Positions 11,382 through 21,951 of a stretch of 64,000 nucleotides of DNA are shown here, piece after piece. Within the stretch, counting starts at the first letter, position 1. Each line of letters starts with the position of its first letter. The translations under genes were made by a program, and so were the position numbers. Under the pieces are notes generated by a model. That model ran no database searches, was not told the origin of the DNA, and was given only the letters and a program-made list of their open reading frames with translations. This stretch comes from Heliocidaris tuberculata (lineage: Eukaryota > Echinodermata > Echinoidea > Camarodonta > Echinometridae), in NCBI GenBank assembly GCA_025618425.1, contig CM046844.1, positions 11,334,058 through 11,398,057 on the forward strand. The letters run 5' to 3'.

Positions 11382-11520
11382 TAATATTGAATGGCCTTGA
11401 GTGGGATACAAGGGTATATCTAACGAGCTACGAGCATATTTCACGAGTCTGTACATCGAGTGAAATATTTTCAAAGCGTTATACCCTTGTGTCCCACGAA
11501 AGAAAAGCCATTCAATATTA
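11382..11520. mobile_element. Palindromic MITE (139 bp)
   Basis: Left arm about 11382-11416 and right arm about 11479-11520 are inverted copies. Both read TAATATTGAATGGC at the outside and ACAAGGGTATA at the inside; the right arm has a few extra bases. A second inner inverted pair (CATATTTCACGAG / CGAGTGAAATATT) fills the centre. The whole could fold into one long hairpin. There is no coding content. Confidence 0.7.
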
Positions 11521-11729
11521 TTATTATTAATTGTATGAAACCTAGTTCCTCAATTTTCGTCACCATCAAATGTCCTTATGTTTTTGTATTGACTTCAACA
11601 TAAAACACAGGTAGAAAAACATTAATTTTTCCTTACCCAAGCATCTTGCCAGGGTTTCGTGCATACATCCATTGTCTTAACCTTTGCAGTATCTAAACGC
11701 GTATTCACCTTTTTACGCATCACGCGCAC

Positions 11730-11845
11730 ACCAAACCATGAGATATGGAAATATATTGCACGGTCATCCAGGTACTTTGACACAAACCATGAGATGTTGT
11801 TTTAAAATTGCACGGTCATCCAGGTACTTTTGCACAAACCATAAA
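11730..11845. repeat. Two-and-a-bit copy tandem repeat (52-bp period)
   Basis: CACGGTCATCCAGGTACTTT occurs at 11759 and 11811, and the adjoining AAACCATGAGAT recurs with the same spacing. Confidence 0.75.
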
Positions 11846-13895
11846 GACATGCCAATTTTTCTGGTCGCTTAAAAATCCTTCAAAAAAATAATAATATACT
11901 ATATTGAGGTCTCACAGAAGTTACGTCCATTTTCCATATCATATTCTCTTGTCATACTGATGAAACAGACCAAACAGAAACTTACATTACCCCGAATGGC
12001 CGAGATTTTGTCAGTTAAGAAATCCTCCATACATTTTACATGCCTTTACAAGATGGAGTGTGCTGTTTTGCTTTGCTCGCTCTTAATTTTGGTGCTTAAT
12101 TCAATATCATTATGTAGTATGCATTCATTGATAACTGCTATCATCAAACAAGTCTGATACAAACTTGTGTTTCAGTTTCCAGATTTAAAGACATTTATTT
12201 CCAACTTTCCAATATAAGTATACAAAGTAATAAAGTGAACAAATTGATGTACATGCATTTGTAACAAAAATATGACAAAATATACATTCATCATAGTACA
12301 GACATAGTTGGAGGACACACCTCTGTGTCATAAAGATGAAGTGAAGAAGTAGTTCTATGGAAATTTCTATGCAAGTAGTTCTATTGAAAATTAGTCATCT
12401 GTCGTTGTAATAAAGCCACAACGTTTGACATAAAAGCACATTGTGGGGACGCGGTCATGCTGTGGCATGTTATGATTCTAGCACTTTCATTTCTAGTTCT
12501 TCAACATTTCTAGTGACGAACAACACAGGTGAAACACCACTGAAAATAACTTGACAGTCAACTTAAGAGGGAGCTGTGAGAGTTTTCTCTCAAACTCCAA
12601 ATAGATTGATTAGTGGAACATTCTTATTGAATGAAAATGTAGATTACCTTCTTCAGCTCATTGTGGTTTGCAGTATGTGATATATAAATAATGATAGGCA
12701 TTTACAAGCACATGAAGAATCAGAAATTTTTTATATATATATAACTGTAACTACTATGTTTTTATCCTATGATAGCTGTATAATTGGTGTATAATTACAC
12801 AATGTTCAAAACAAATTTCATTCAATATTCCCACTCTAATCATGACCAATTATAGCAATTCAATGCAAATTTTGAAGAAAAAAAAGCAACATCTTTGTGT
12901 TTCTTCAACTCTCTTCAATGATTCAACTCTATTAACTTCATGTTCCTACAACATTCTGCTACATGCCTCAGATATGTTGCCTCATTTCTGTACAAATCAC
13001 CACTTAGTCTCTTGGCTATCAAAGCTGTATTAAAAAACCCATTTTTCAATTGACTTGATTTCCTGGGAAAACAAGAATGCTGCCATCTGTTGGCCAAATA
13101 CAGTACCAGGAATCTCAAGAATGGTCAGTCCGTGGCGAGCGCAATCTCACTTATTGATTGATGCTTATCCCTCGCTTTCTTTCCTCCACTTAAATATTTA
13201 TAGAGGGAAGCGAAGAGAAGCAGGGATGTACCATTAAAGGATTACATATGTTCCTTCGCACGTTCTATTGTCTATTTACGCCTGTCAAGCAAAACCTAAT
13301 ACTCCATTGTGTAATGCATTGATTAAAGTCTTCATGTCCAAAGCAATACAGCATTTTTCTCTTAGATATTGCACGTCCAATGGAGTTTTAAAAGCATCCA
13401 TACTTACAAGTTGTGCTAAGGCAAGAGTTGTGTATTGACTTCTAGATTTTATAAGTTCTTGAAATTTTGATTAATGTCTGGGATCACTGTCTTGTATGAT
13501 GTTGCTGGGATGTAGAAGTAATATTAAAATCTTTAAAAGCCTTTCACTGGTATTTGCTTTTTGCATAAGTCTACTTAATGATGTTGACAGAAAAGTGGAT
13601 GAAATGAAGACGAATGTCGTCTTTTGATTATCAAGCTCCTGTCTTCTAGCCTAAATTCATTCCACATATTACCCTCTATTTGTTTTCTATGAGTTGACTT
13701 TATTTCTTCTAAGGGTCTTTCTTCCTATGATCTAATCATCTCTCTGTCCGTCCCTCTTCTCATTCTCTGTATTCCATCTTGTTTACATACATGTAGAGTT
13801 GCATCCTTTTGTACATCTCATTTCTCTTTATTATCCTTTTCGAATCCCATTTTACCTGTTTTTCTTGTTTCCAGCTTACTTTCTTTCTACCCCTC
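11846..13895. other. Intronic stretch, nothing recognised
   Basis: No element ends, coding frame or RNA structure identified. Confidence 0.4.
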
Positions 13896-15362
13896 AGCTC
13901 CTTCTCTTTCTCCTCCTTCCCTCTCTCCTCTTTCCCCCTCTCCATCTTCCTTCTCTTCTCCTTCCCTCTCTCCTCTTTCCCCCTCTCCATCTTCTCTTCT
14001 CCTTCCCTCTCTCCTCTTTCCCCCTCTCCATCTTCCTTCTCCTTCCCTCTCTCCTCTTTCCCCCTTTTCGTCTTCCTTCTCTTCTCTTTCCCTCTCTCCT
14101 CTTTCCCCCTCTCGTCTTCCTTCTCTTCTCCTTCCCTCTCTCCTCCTTCCCCCTCTCCATCTTCCTTCTCTTCTCCTTCCCTCTCTCCTCTTTCCTCCTC
14201 TCCGTCTTCCTTCTCTTCTCCTTCCCTCTCTCCTCTTTCCTCCGTCTTCCTTCTCTTCTCCTTCCCTCTCTCCTCTTTCCCCCCTCCGTCTTCCTTCTCT
14301 TCTCCTTCCCTCTCTCCTCTTTCCCCCTCTCCATCTTCCTTCTCTTCTCCTTCCCTCTCTCCTCTTTCCCCCTCTCTGTCTTCCTTCTCTTCTCCTTCCC
14401 TCTCTCCTCTTTCCTCCTCTCCGTCTTCCTTCTCTTCTCCTTCCCTCTCTCCTCTTTCCTCCGTCTTCCTTCTCTTCTCCTTCCCTCTCTCCTCTTTCCC
14501 CCCTCCGTCTTCCTTCTCTTCTCCTTCCCTCTCTCCTCCTTCCCCCTCTCCATCTTCCTTCTCTTCTCCTTCCCTCTCTCCTCTTTCCTCCTCTCCGTCT
14601 TCCTTCTCTTCTCCTTCCCTCTCTCCTCTTTCCTCCTCTCCGTCTTCCTCCTCTTCTCCTTCCCTCTCTCCTCTTTCCTCCTCTCCGTCTTCCTCCTCTT
14701 TTTCTTCCCTCTCTCCTCTTTCCCCCTTTTCGTCTTCCTTCTCTTCTCTTTCCCTCTCTCCTCTTTCCCCCTCTCTGTCTTCCTTCTCTTCTCCTTACCT
14801 CTCTCCTCTTTCCCCCTTTTCGTCTTCCTTCTCTTCTCTTTCCCTCTCTCCTCTTTCCCCCTCTCCGTCTTCCTTCTCTTCTCCTTACCTCTCTCCTCTT
14901 TCCCCCTTTTCGTCTTCCTTCTCTTCTCTTTCCCTCTCTCCTCTTTCCCCCTCTCTGTCTTCCTTCTCTTCTCTTTCCCTCTCTCCTCTTTCCCCCTCTC
15001 CGTCTTCCTTCTCTTCTCCTTACCTCTCTCCTCTTTCCCCCTTTTTGTCTTCCTTCTCTTCTCTTTCCCTCTCTCCTCTTTCCCCCTCTCTGTCTTCCTT
15101 CTCTTCTCCTTACCTCTCTCCTCTTTCCCCTCTCCGTCTTCCTTCTCTTGTCCCTCCCTCTTTCCTCCTTCCCTCTCTCCTCCTTCCCTTTCTTCTCCTT
15201 CCTTCTCTTCTCCTTCCCTCTCTCCTCTTTCCCCTCTCCGTCTTCCTTCTCTTCTGCTTCCCTCTCTCTCCTCCTTCCCTCTCTCCTCCTTCCCTTTCTC
15301 CTCTTTCCCCCTCTCCATCTTCCTTCTCTTCTCCTTCCCTCTCTCCTCCATCCCCTGTCTTT
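13896..15362. repeat. Pure pyrimidine minisatellite (45-bp period, about 1.45 kb)
   Basis: Nearly every base on the + strand is C or T. The core unit contains CTTCCTTCTCTTCTCCTTCC and CTCTCTCCTCTTTCCCCCTC, a period of about 45 bp with shorter variant units. Stop codons cannot form in a pure C/T strand, nor in its pure A/G complement apart from TAG/TGA, which need T. That explains the long Ser/Phe/Leu- and Arg/Glu/Lys-rich open frames of 485-547 codons on both strands; they are not genes. Confidence 0.95.
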
Positions 15363-16023
15363 CTACCTCTCAATTTTTATCTCCCAATACTTGTTATGTA
15401 GCCTTGGGCAAAGTGATGGTCAGTACTCAAATATTGTGTTGAATGTAAGAAACTTGTTAGTAAACAAGTTATCATTGTTTACCCACCCTCCCAACTGTAT
15501 ACCATACTTAAGGGTTATTGACCAGGCTTCGATCAATGCCTTGGATCTATACTCAAGTCACAGCCAATGACCTACATGGAGTATTGATTAGTCTATAATA
15601 GAAAGTGGTTTAGCAAAACCATTGTGGTGCAAAAATAACATGGTCACTATTGACCACAGAATCAATGGAAGTAATCTGTGTGAAAAAGCTCATTGGGAAA
15701 GTTAGACAATCTACCAACCCAAGTTTTGATATGACTGAGAAATCTTGTCAACAAAACAGTATAATTTTTTGCAATGTAGGGAAAAATAATACATATAGCA
15801 TGTTGAGATACTGTACATTTATATTTATCACACCATTTTTCATTGATGAATTCAGATTTATTTAATCCTTATCTCTATTTTTCAAAAATGTGGTCTTGTA
15901 TGATCCTCAGATTCATTCAGTATTTATTTTTCAATTATTTTCTGTTGAAACAACAGTTAATAGATATATGTGAATGAATTAATAGATAGGTCTTCTTTAT
16001 ATGAATAGATTTGTAAATACCGT
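15363..16023. other. Intronic stretch, nothing recognised
   Basis: No feature beyond general AT-richness. Confidence 0.4.
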
Positions 16024-16321
16024 AGGCTTTTTACACTCGATTTTTTTAACCCTGTACGATCATTAACCCCCGACTATTTTTTTCCCTGTTCTCATTTGCA
16101 GTCTTCATCCTGTTCTATCTTCTTAGCCACCTTTTTACTTTTATCACCACTTTTGGTTGGGCTAGCCCTGCTTTTTTCCAGGGCTAAAATAATCCTGCAC
16201 GATCGTGGAGCTAGCCCACTTTGGTAAAATGCAATGTGAACAGAAAGTGGGCTAAGTTAAGTCCCGTACTATCTTACTATCAGTGGGGCCGATAGTACAC
16301 AACTCTAAGTAAAAAAAGCCT
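16024..16321. mobile_element. Probable MITE (298 bp) with short inverted ends
   Basis: The left end AGGCTTTTTACAC is mirrored by TAAAAAAAGCCT at the right end. The interior contains GGGCTAGCCC-type inverted sequence (about 16158 and 16211). No clear target duplication was found. Confidence 0.45.
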
Positions 16322-17304
16322 TTAGGTATACTATATGTTTTGTTCTAATTCTCTGCGATATACATTTGAAACATGATGGCAGAGACTTTTCAAGAAATCT
16401 GGTCAATTTCAGAAGCCTCCGGCATCGTCTATTGATTGGTTTGCTTCTTACAATAACTTTAAACATAATCTGAACATAGTTTCTATAAGCAATATCATGA
16501 GGTCTTAACTTGTCAGCAGTTGATTTCTTGATAGTCCATGTGATTATTATACATGTCATGTTTATGTTCCACACGCCTTCTTATGAAAGGCCTATTGCAA
16601 GGTCCTTATTTCGACAGCATTACTCATGACACAACACTTCAAGAAGTAACACATGACACAAATGTTGTTACCAGAACTCCATACCTATCATACCATCTCA
16701 GTAGGATCTAGTAAAATGTCTCCTCTTCTCTTTTCTCATCATCGAACCATGGACCTACTATAGAGAGGTCTAGGGGGTCCAGGATTGAACTCTGCAGCAT
16801 TTGGTAACTGCTCAGAGTGAATTATCCTATAAGGGGGCATTGCTAGAGGAGGGTTTCAGTTTCAGTTTCAGTTTATTGTTTCATATTTCACATTTACAAT
16901 GTGTTTTTTTGCAGTATACATGTAAATGGGTACAAACAATTATTGGTACAAGCGAGATAAATGATACGAACAAACAAGAGATATATTGTCAGAGAAAATA
17001 AAAGAAGGTGAGTACCTCATATCTATGCGTTTGCATGCAATATTAATTGAGCAGACTGGGCTATAATAATAATGAAATATTGAGGAGCCTAAGGAGGAAG
17101 CTACGCTTGTGAGTTATAGGCTCCAAAGAGTAATAATATTTGAAATAGTCTTTGAAAATAGTAAGAACGGGGTGTGACACCCCCCCCCCCCCCCCCCCCC
17201 CTGTTAAAAATGTTGTCCTTTCTTGGCAAGTCACAAAACTTAATAACTTTAGTTTTTGTTTCTTGTAGAGAAAGTTTTCCATGCATGCGAATTTGGTCCT
17301 GAGA
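16322..17304. other. Intronic stretch with a short TTTCAG repeat and a poly-C run
   Basis: A short (TTTCAG)n repeat lies at about 16855-16875 and a 22-base C homopolymer at 17180-17201. No gene seen. Confidence 0.45.
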
Positions 17305-17530
17305 CTGATCGGTTAAGAGTAGGCATTTTGTCCGTCTGTGACAATGAATATTTTATGGACAATAATTTTAGTAGGCGACCATGGCAACCAAATTTTATCA
17401 AATTTCAATTCCTTCATTGATGCCCTTCACAATGAAACATAAAATTACTCTCTTGAATTAAGTACTCATTTTCTATAGGCCTTCGTACTTTCAAAATTTG
17501 TCAAATGTCCGTCCGTGACTAACCGATCAG
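17305..17530. mobile_element. Possible MITE (226 bp)
   Basis: The ends CTGATCGGTTA and TAACCGATCAG are exact inverted copies. GTCCGTCTGTGAC just inside the left end is matched by GTCCGTCCGTGAC near the right. This second pair is in direct orientation, so it is not part of a simple hairpin. No target duplication identified. Confidence 0.4.
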
Positions 17531-18610
17531 GTTCTCCAATAGACTCTTATCATATAAAATGGTCCAGCCACTGCCCCTGCATTGTTTTTTTCAGGTAGAG
17601 CTACAGGGTTTTTTGATAAAATGTTTTGTGCTAGCTCTGACTTGCCTGCATATGTTCTGCATTTGACTGGGGTAGTTGAATAAATATACTTGAAAAGTTT
17701 GGTAAGTAGCGAAAATTTGTTTTGGAATGGTCTTCCATCTGACTCAGTTGCCTTTCCTGGTTATTCGGGGAAAGTGCCAAGAATTCAGCTTAACTGTTTT
17801 TGTTTTCTCAAGATGTCATCTATTTTTTTTCTGTGCTTGGCTACACTATCTCTTTGTCCTCTCCTTTTCTCCTTTCATTCCTTCTCCGCAGTGCTCTTTT
17901 CATGCTATTCATTACTCATCAGCATATTACTTTCTATCAATCTTCTTTAATAATCAACGTTATCTTCCTTTATACTTCCTTACTTCCTTACTTCCTTAAT
18001 GCATGTATATGTCTTATGTTGTGTTTCTTCTCTCATTACCTTTCCCAGGCAGCTTGGCTCCAAAGCACTCTCATGTATCATCTATTGTTACATTAATGTG
18101 GACATTTTCCAATGTAACTGATTCTTGAGCATCATGCATAGGCCCCAGTGCAATTACCGCAGTTTCGTACCTCAGTTTACAGCGTGACTCTAGTACAGGC
18201 GACCCGGCAAGCACGTTGACTTTGAAATCCTCCCAGTCAATATGCTGAGCACTTGTCAAAGATGCGAGTTGTATCGATGAGATGGGGGGTATGAGTGACT
18301 TTCTGGCGCTGAGCTTAGAAGTACAGATGAACCAGGCTGTATCCAATTTGATTACATGTGTCAGAACCAGTGTAAGATACCTTACAGTGTAATGCCAATA
18401 AGCTGTGATGGTTGTGCCCTTATTCGAGAAGGCTTATTAAGGGCAATATAGATTTCAGTCATTGATTCCATGTGGGGAGTGAAAGAAAAAGAGGGGATAG
18501 AAGGGGGTGATGGAGAAGAGGTTTTCTGAGAAAAATCAGATGGAGAAGAAATCGATATGATGCTACATTTGATTGAAATCAAGGGTTTTATTGGGTATGA
18601 GATGAAATAT
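17531..18610. other. Intronic stretch, nothing recognised
   Basis: No element boundaries or coding frame recognised. Confidence 0.4.
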
Positions 18611-18680
18611 ACCTCTGCTTGGAGCCAGGAGGGCATTAACTCATATGATTTTGTAAAGAGTTAAGGCCCTTCTACATGTG
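18611..18680. repeat. Dispersed hairpin repeat, copy 2
   Basis: The left arm GGAGCCAGGAGGGCATTAAC pairs with AGTTAAGGCCCTTCT across a short AT-rich loop. It abuts the start of the 351-bp duplication. Confidence 0.6.
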
Positions 18681-19387
18681 TAGCTCGAAACAGACAAAAT
18701 AATCATTCAAGAAATATTGTCAAGTTTTTCTTCACACATACAGGTGCTGTGTATCCAGATTACAAGTTACCATACAGAATTTTTATGCACCCAAATAGCC
18801 CTTTTCAAAACAAATAATTAAATTCATTGTTAGGTAGTAATCGGCTTTCAACTGCTCTATTCCTATAATCGGCATCATGACTAGCATTGGCTTCGAGACA
18901 CTACATGATCATTATAACTCTGACTGGTTCAAATTCTACAAAATCTTGATCAGTGCGCAAGGCAGAAAAGTAGAGCACTTATGAAAGAGATTGGATGATG
19001 AAAATGTTGATCATACAGTACTTTAACCTCGAAAGCTGTAGCTCGAAACAGACAAAATAATCATTCAAGAAATATTGTCAAGTTTTTCTTCACACATACA
19101 GGTGCTGTGTATCCAGATTACAAGTTACCATACAGAATTTTTATGCACCCAAATAGCCCTTTTCAAAACAAATAATTAAATTCATTGTTAGGTAGTAATC
19201 GGCTTTCAACTGCTCTATTCCTATAATCGGCATCATGACTAGCATTGGCTTCGAGACACTACATGATCATTATAACTCTGACTGGTTCAAATTCTACAAA
19301 ATCTTGATCAGTGCGCAAGGCAGAAAAGTAGAGCACTTATGAAAGAGATTGGATGATGAAAATGTTGATCATACAGTACTTTAACCT
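18679..19387. repeat. Exact tandem duplication of 351 bp
   Basis: Segment 18679-19029 recurs at 19037-19387 (offset 358) with no difference that I could find, separated by 7 bp. The unit is ordinary AT-rich sequence, with no inverted ends or coding frame. Perfect identity implies a very recent duplication or an assembly artefact. Confidence 0.9.
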
Positions 19388-20616
19388 TTCCTAACAAAGA
19401 TGATCAGACCTTACCATTTAAACACCAATCAATAAAGATGATGGTGTCTTACAGGCCTTGCCGATGAATAACGGTAATTAAAGGTGTCGACCGCTCCTGG
19501 CTATTAACCCTCTTGACTCGGAAACAATTGATGTGTGCATATATCTAATTTACTGAGAATGTCTTCCAAATCAAATCGTTGGGCTTGCCGGCGTCTTGTC
19601 CCCTGCTCGGTGACTGTAGGAAGGACAAACATGCTTGACGATAGGGCATAGGGTAATTAGTGTCACCTCGCTAGCTAATTAATTGCAAGCAATGAATTAA
19701 CCCAGTTGCGTAGGGTTCTTGGGGGTAAGGGGGGAGGTGGGTGATATGTATCCTATATTGCCAGGGAATTAATGGTTCAATTCTGAAAGGAAGAGGGTTG
19801 AGAGGAAGAAAGTGCTTTCATCAGAGAAACATGGGGTTGGCTTATGTATAATACAGACATGAAGTTGACAGAGTCATACATTTTGGTGCTATATCTATCA
19901 GCCATGTGGTTAGATTTGTGATGTGCCTGTTAACTTTTTTCAAGTATTAACATCGCAAATGTTGTTGAATTTTGAACCAAGTTCTTCAATGTTGGGATAA
20001 CCATAAAGCATTTGTATTTAATTTGTTGAATTTATAGACATTAATCTCATAGGCATAACCTTGCCTGCAAATCATGGCTTTACAAAACTAATGCATTCTT
20101 GGTGTAGTTAAAATGCAAGATTATAGCTTGTGGCCACTGAATTATAAAATGAAACAGGAGAAAATCTACACAACATGATTTCTAGAATTTTGGCATTATT
20201 CTACAAATTGATATTTTTCCATCATTGGTGCATACATCCATCTTTAAAAAAAATGGTTTTAAAGAAACCGGTCTTTTCTTGATTTACATCCATGTGTTTC
20301 AGCAGCTTTTACCTGCAAGTGCTGTTTTCCTTTGCTGATATTTCTAACACATCACTGTTTGTTAGCTCTTGTTATGTATGTAGTAATAGGGGAGATAAAA
20401 GACAAAGTCCTCCCACATCAGATAGAACAAACAAGTACTCAAAATCTGTTTAAAAGGTTAGTATCTTTTTTCATTGCTATACATTTGTGCCTTCCTCTGG
20501 CCTTATGTCTACCTAAGCTCAAATAAGCATTTCTTATTCGTTCATTCCATTGACTTTGGCAAATATGCTATTAAGGACACAGATATTTTTGATACCTCTG
20601 TGTCAGTCCTGTCTGT
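19388..20616. other. Intronic stretch, nothing recognised
   Basis: No gene or element ends recognised. Confidence 0.4.
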
Positions 20617-21127
20617 GACCCCGTTCTCATTAAAAGGGATAGAGCGATCTAGTGCGCGCTAGATCGCGCCACCTCTATTGTGAGAACGCGCCGATGTCGT
20701 TCCGGCGCGATCCACAGCGATCCCAAACTGGACCACCTCTGGGGGTGGTCTACGAGAGATAGCGCGATCTAGCGCGCTAGATCGATCTCTCTTTTGTAGT
20801 GAGAACAGGAAGATGCGAAGTACGCCGGAAGTACGCCGTGACCCAGGAAGTGTTTACAATGTAAGGATACAGCTCGCATATAGCGCACAGTATACAGTCG
20901 GTATAGATCGCTAGCGTTAAGCCGAATCGAATTACGCGCGAAAACGTTGACCCCATTACGTCAGATGTCATGGCAACAAGAACCCTGAAAAAGAGAAGTG
21001 TGACGATAGATCGCGCTACTCTCTGCAGATGTGAACCCGCGGCGTGCCAGTAGCGTGCCAGTGGACCGCCCTGGCGCGATCCACGATGGAGCGATCCACT
21101 TTCCAATCTCGTAATGAGAACGGGGTC
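20617..21127. mobile_element. GC-rich MITE (511 bp) with perfect 16-bp inverted ends
   Basis: The left end GACCCCGTTCTCATTA is exactly inverted at the right end (TAATGAGAACGGGGTC, 21112-21127). TGT flanks both sides (20614-20616 and 21128-21130), consistent with a 3-bp target duplication of PIF/Harbinger type. The interior is GC- and CpG-rich, unlike the surroundings, and contains CGCG palindromes such as GATCTAGCGCGCTAGATC near 20767. No transposase. Confidence 0.75.
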
Positions 21128-21772
21128 TGTGTCATCAGAAATAATGGAGATAGAAAAGTCAATTGAACCAAGACATATCAACTTTATAATTAAGCAGTCA
21201 ACTTCATTTATTGAAAGGTTAAGTAAGTCTGATTTCAACTTCACTACTTAAAGTGTACCTATCACCTGAAAATATAATTTGTGAATCGCTAGAAAAATCA
21301 ACCTGAAAGAACTTTATCTGGCATTCTATAGGTCAACAGTTTAGGAGTATGAAGAAAAGTAGTCTACTCACAAATCACTTTTATGCTTATAGAGAGGGTA
21401 ATTAAATTTGCATTTTCTCTTTCTGAAAATAATATTTTTAGTTCATATTTTGAATAAAAGTATAAGGACATGGAATTACCTCTAACATACAGAGCAAATT
21501 TTTGTTGGTGATTGGTACCCTTTAAATGCGAACAGTGTATAACTATGCATTATTTAGAAACCCTAATGCTACTCTCATTCAGTTGCTTGTGGCATATTGG
21601 ATGTCAACATGTCAGTTGTTTGACAAAGAAAAAAAGTGGGATAAAAAGAAATTCCACCCACACATGAAGAAGAAATGTGAACAGGCAAATAAGCATTTCA
21701 AAGGGTATGCTCATGCTACTACTAAAGCCTGTCTTTTTCAGCTTCCACATGATTCAACACTTACATATATTC
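21128..21772. other. Intronic stretch, nothing recognised
   Basis: An open frame of about 120 codons from 21526 runs into the adjacent MITE and has no recognisable domain. Confidence 0.35.
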
Positions 21773-21774
21773 TA

Positions 21775-21949
21775 CAGTTAACTTTGCATAAGTCGAATCT
21801 GTTGGGACCACAAAAAAGTAGTTTGATTTATGCAAAATCCGACTTAGGAAATGTAAATAACACATATTTTGCAAAGTTTTTTTCAAAAAAATTGATTTGA
21901 CTTAGGGAAAGTTCGACCTATACACCTTCGAGTTATTCAAGGTTAACTG
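21775..21949. mobile_element. Tc1/mariner-like (pogo/Tigger-type) MITE, 175 bp
   Basis: The ends CAGTTAACTTTGCATAAG and, read from the right, CAGTTAACCTTGAATAAC are imperfect inverted repeats. TA flanks both sides (21773-21774 and 21950-21951), the target site of this superfamily. CAG termini with AGTCGAA-like sequence are typical of pogo/Tigger derivatives. Non-coding. Confidence 0.65.
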
Positions 21950-21951
21950 TA

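Noticed and set aside
13799..15442. Very long open frames (about 485-547 codons) on both strands
   Set aside because: They cover the C/T-only minisatellite, where stop codons cannot arise; translations are Ser/Phe/Leu/Pro or Arg/Glu/Lys only.
21526..21900. 124-codon open frame
   Set aside because: No domain, and its end runs into a MITE with clear TA duplications.
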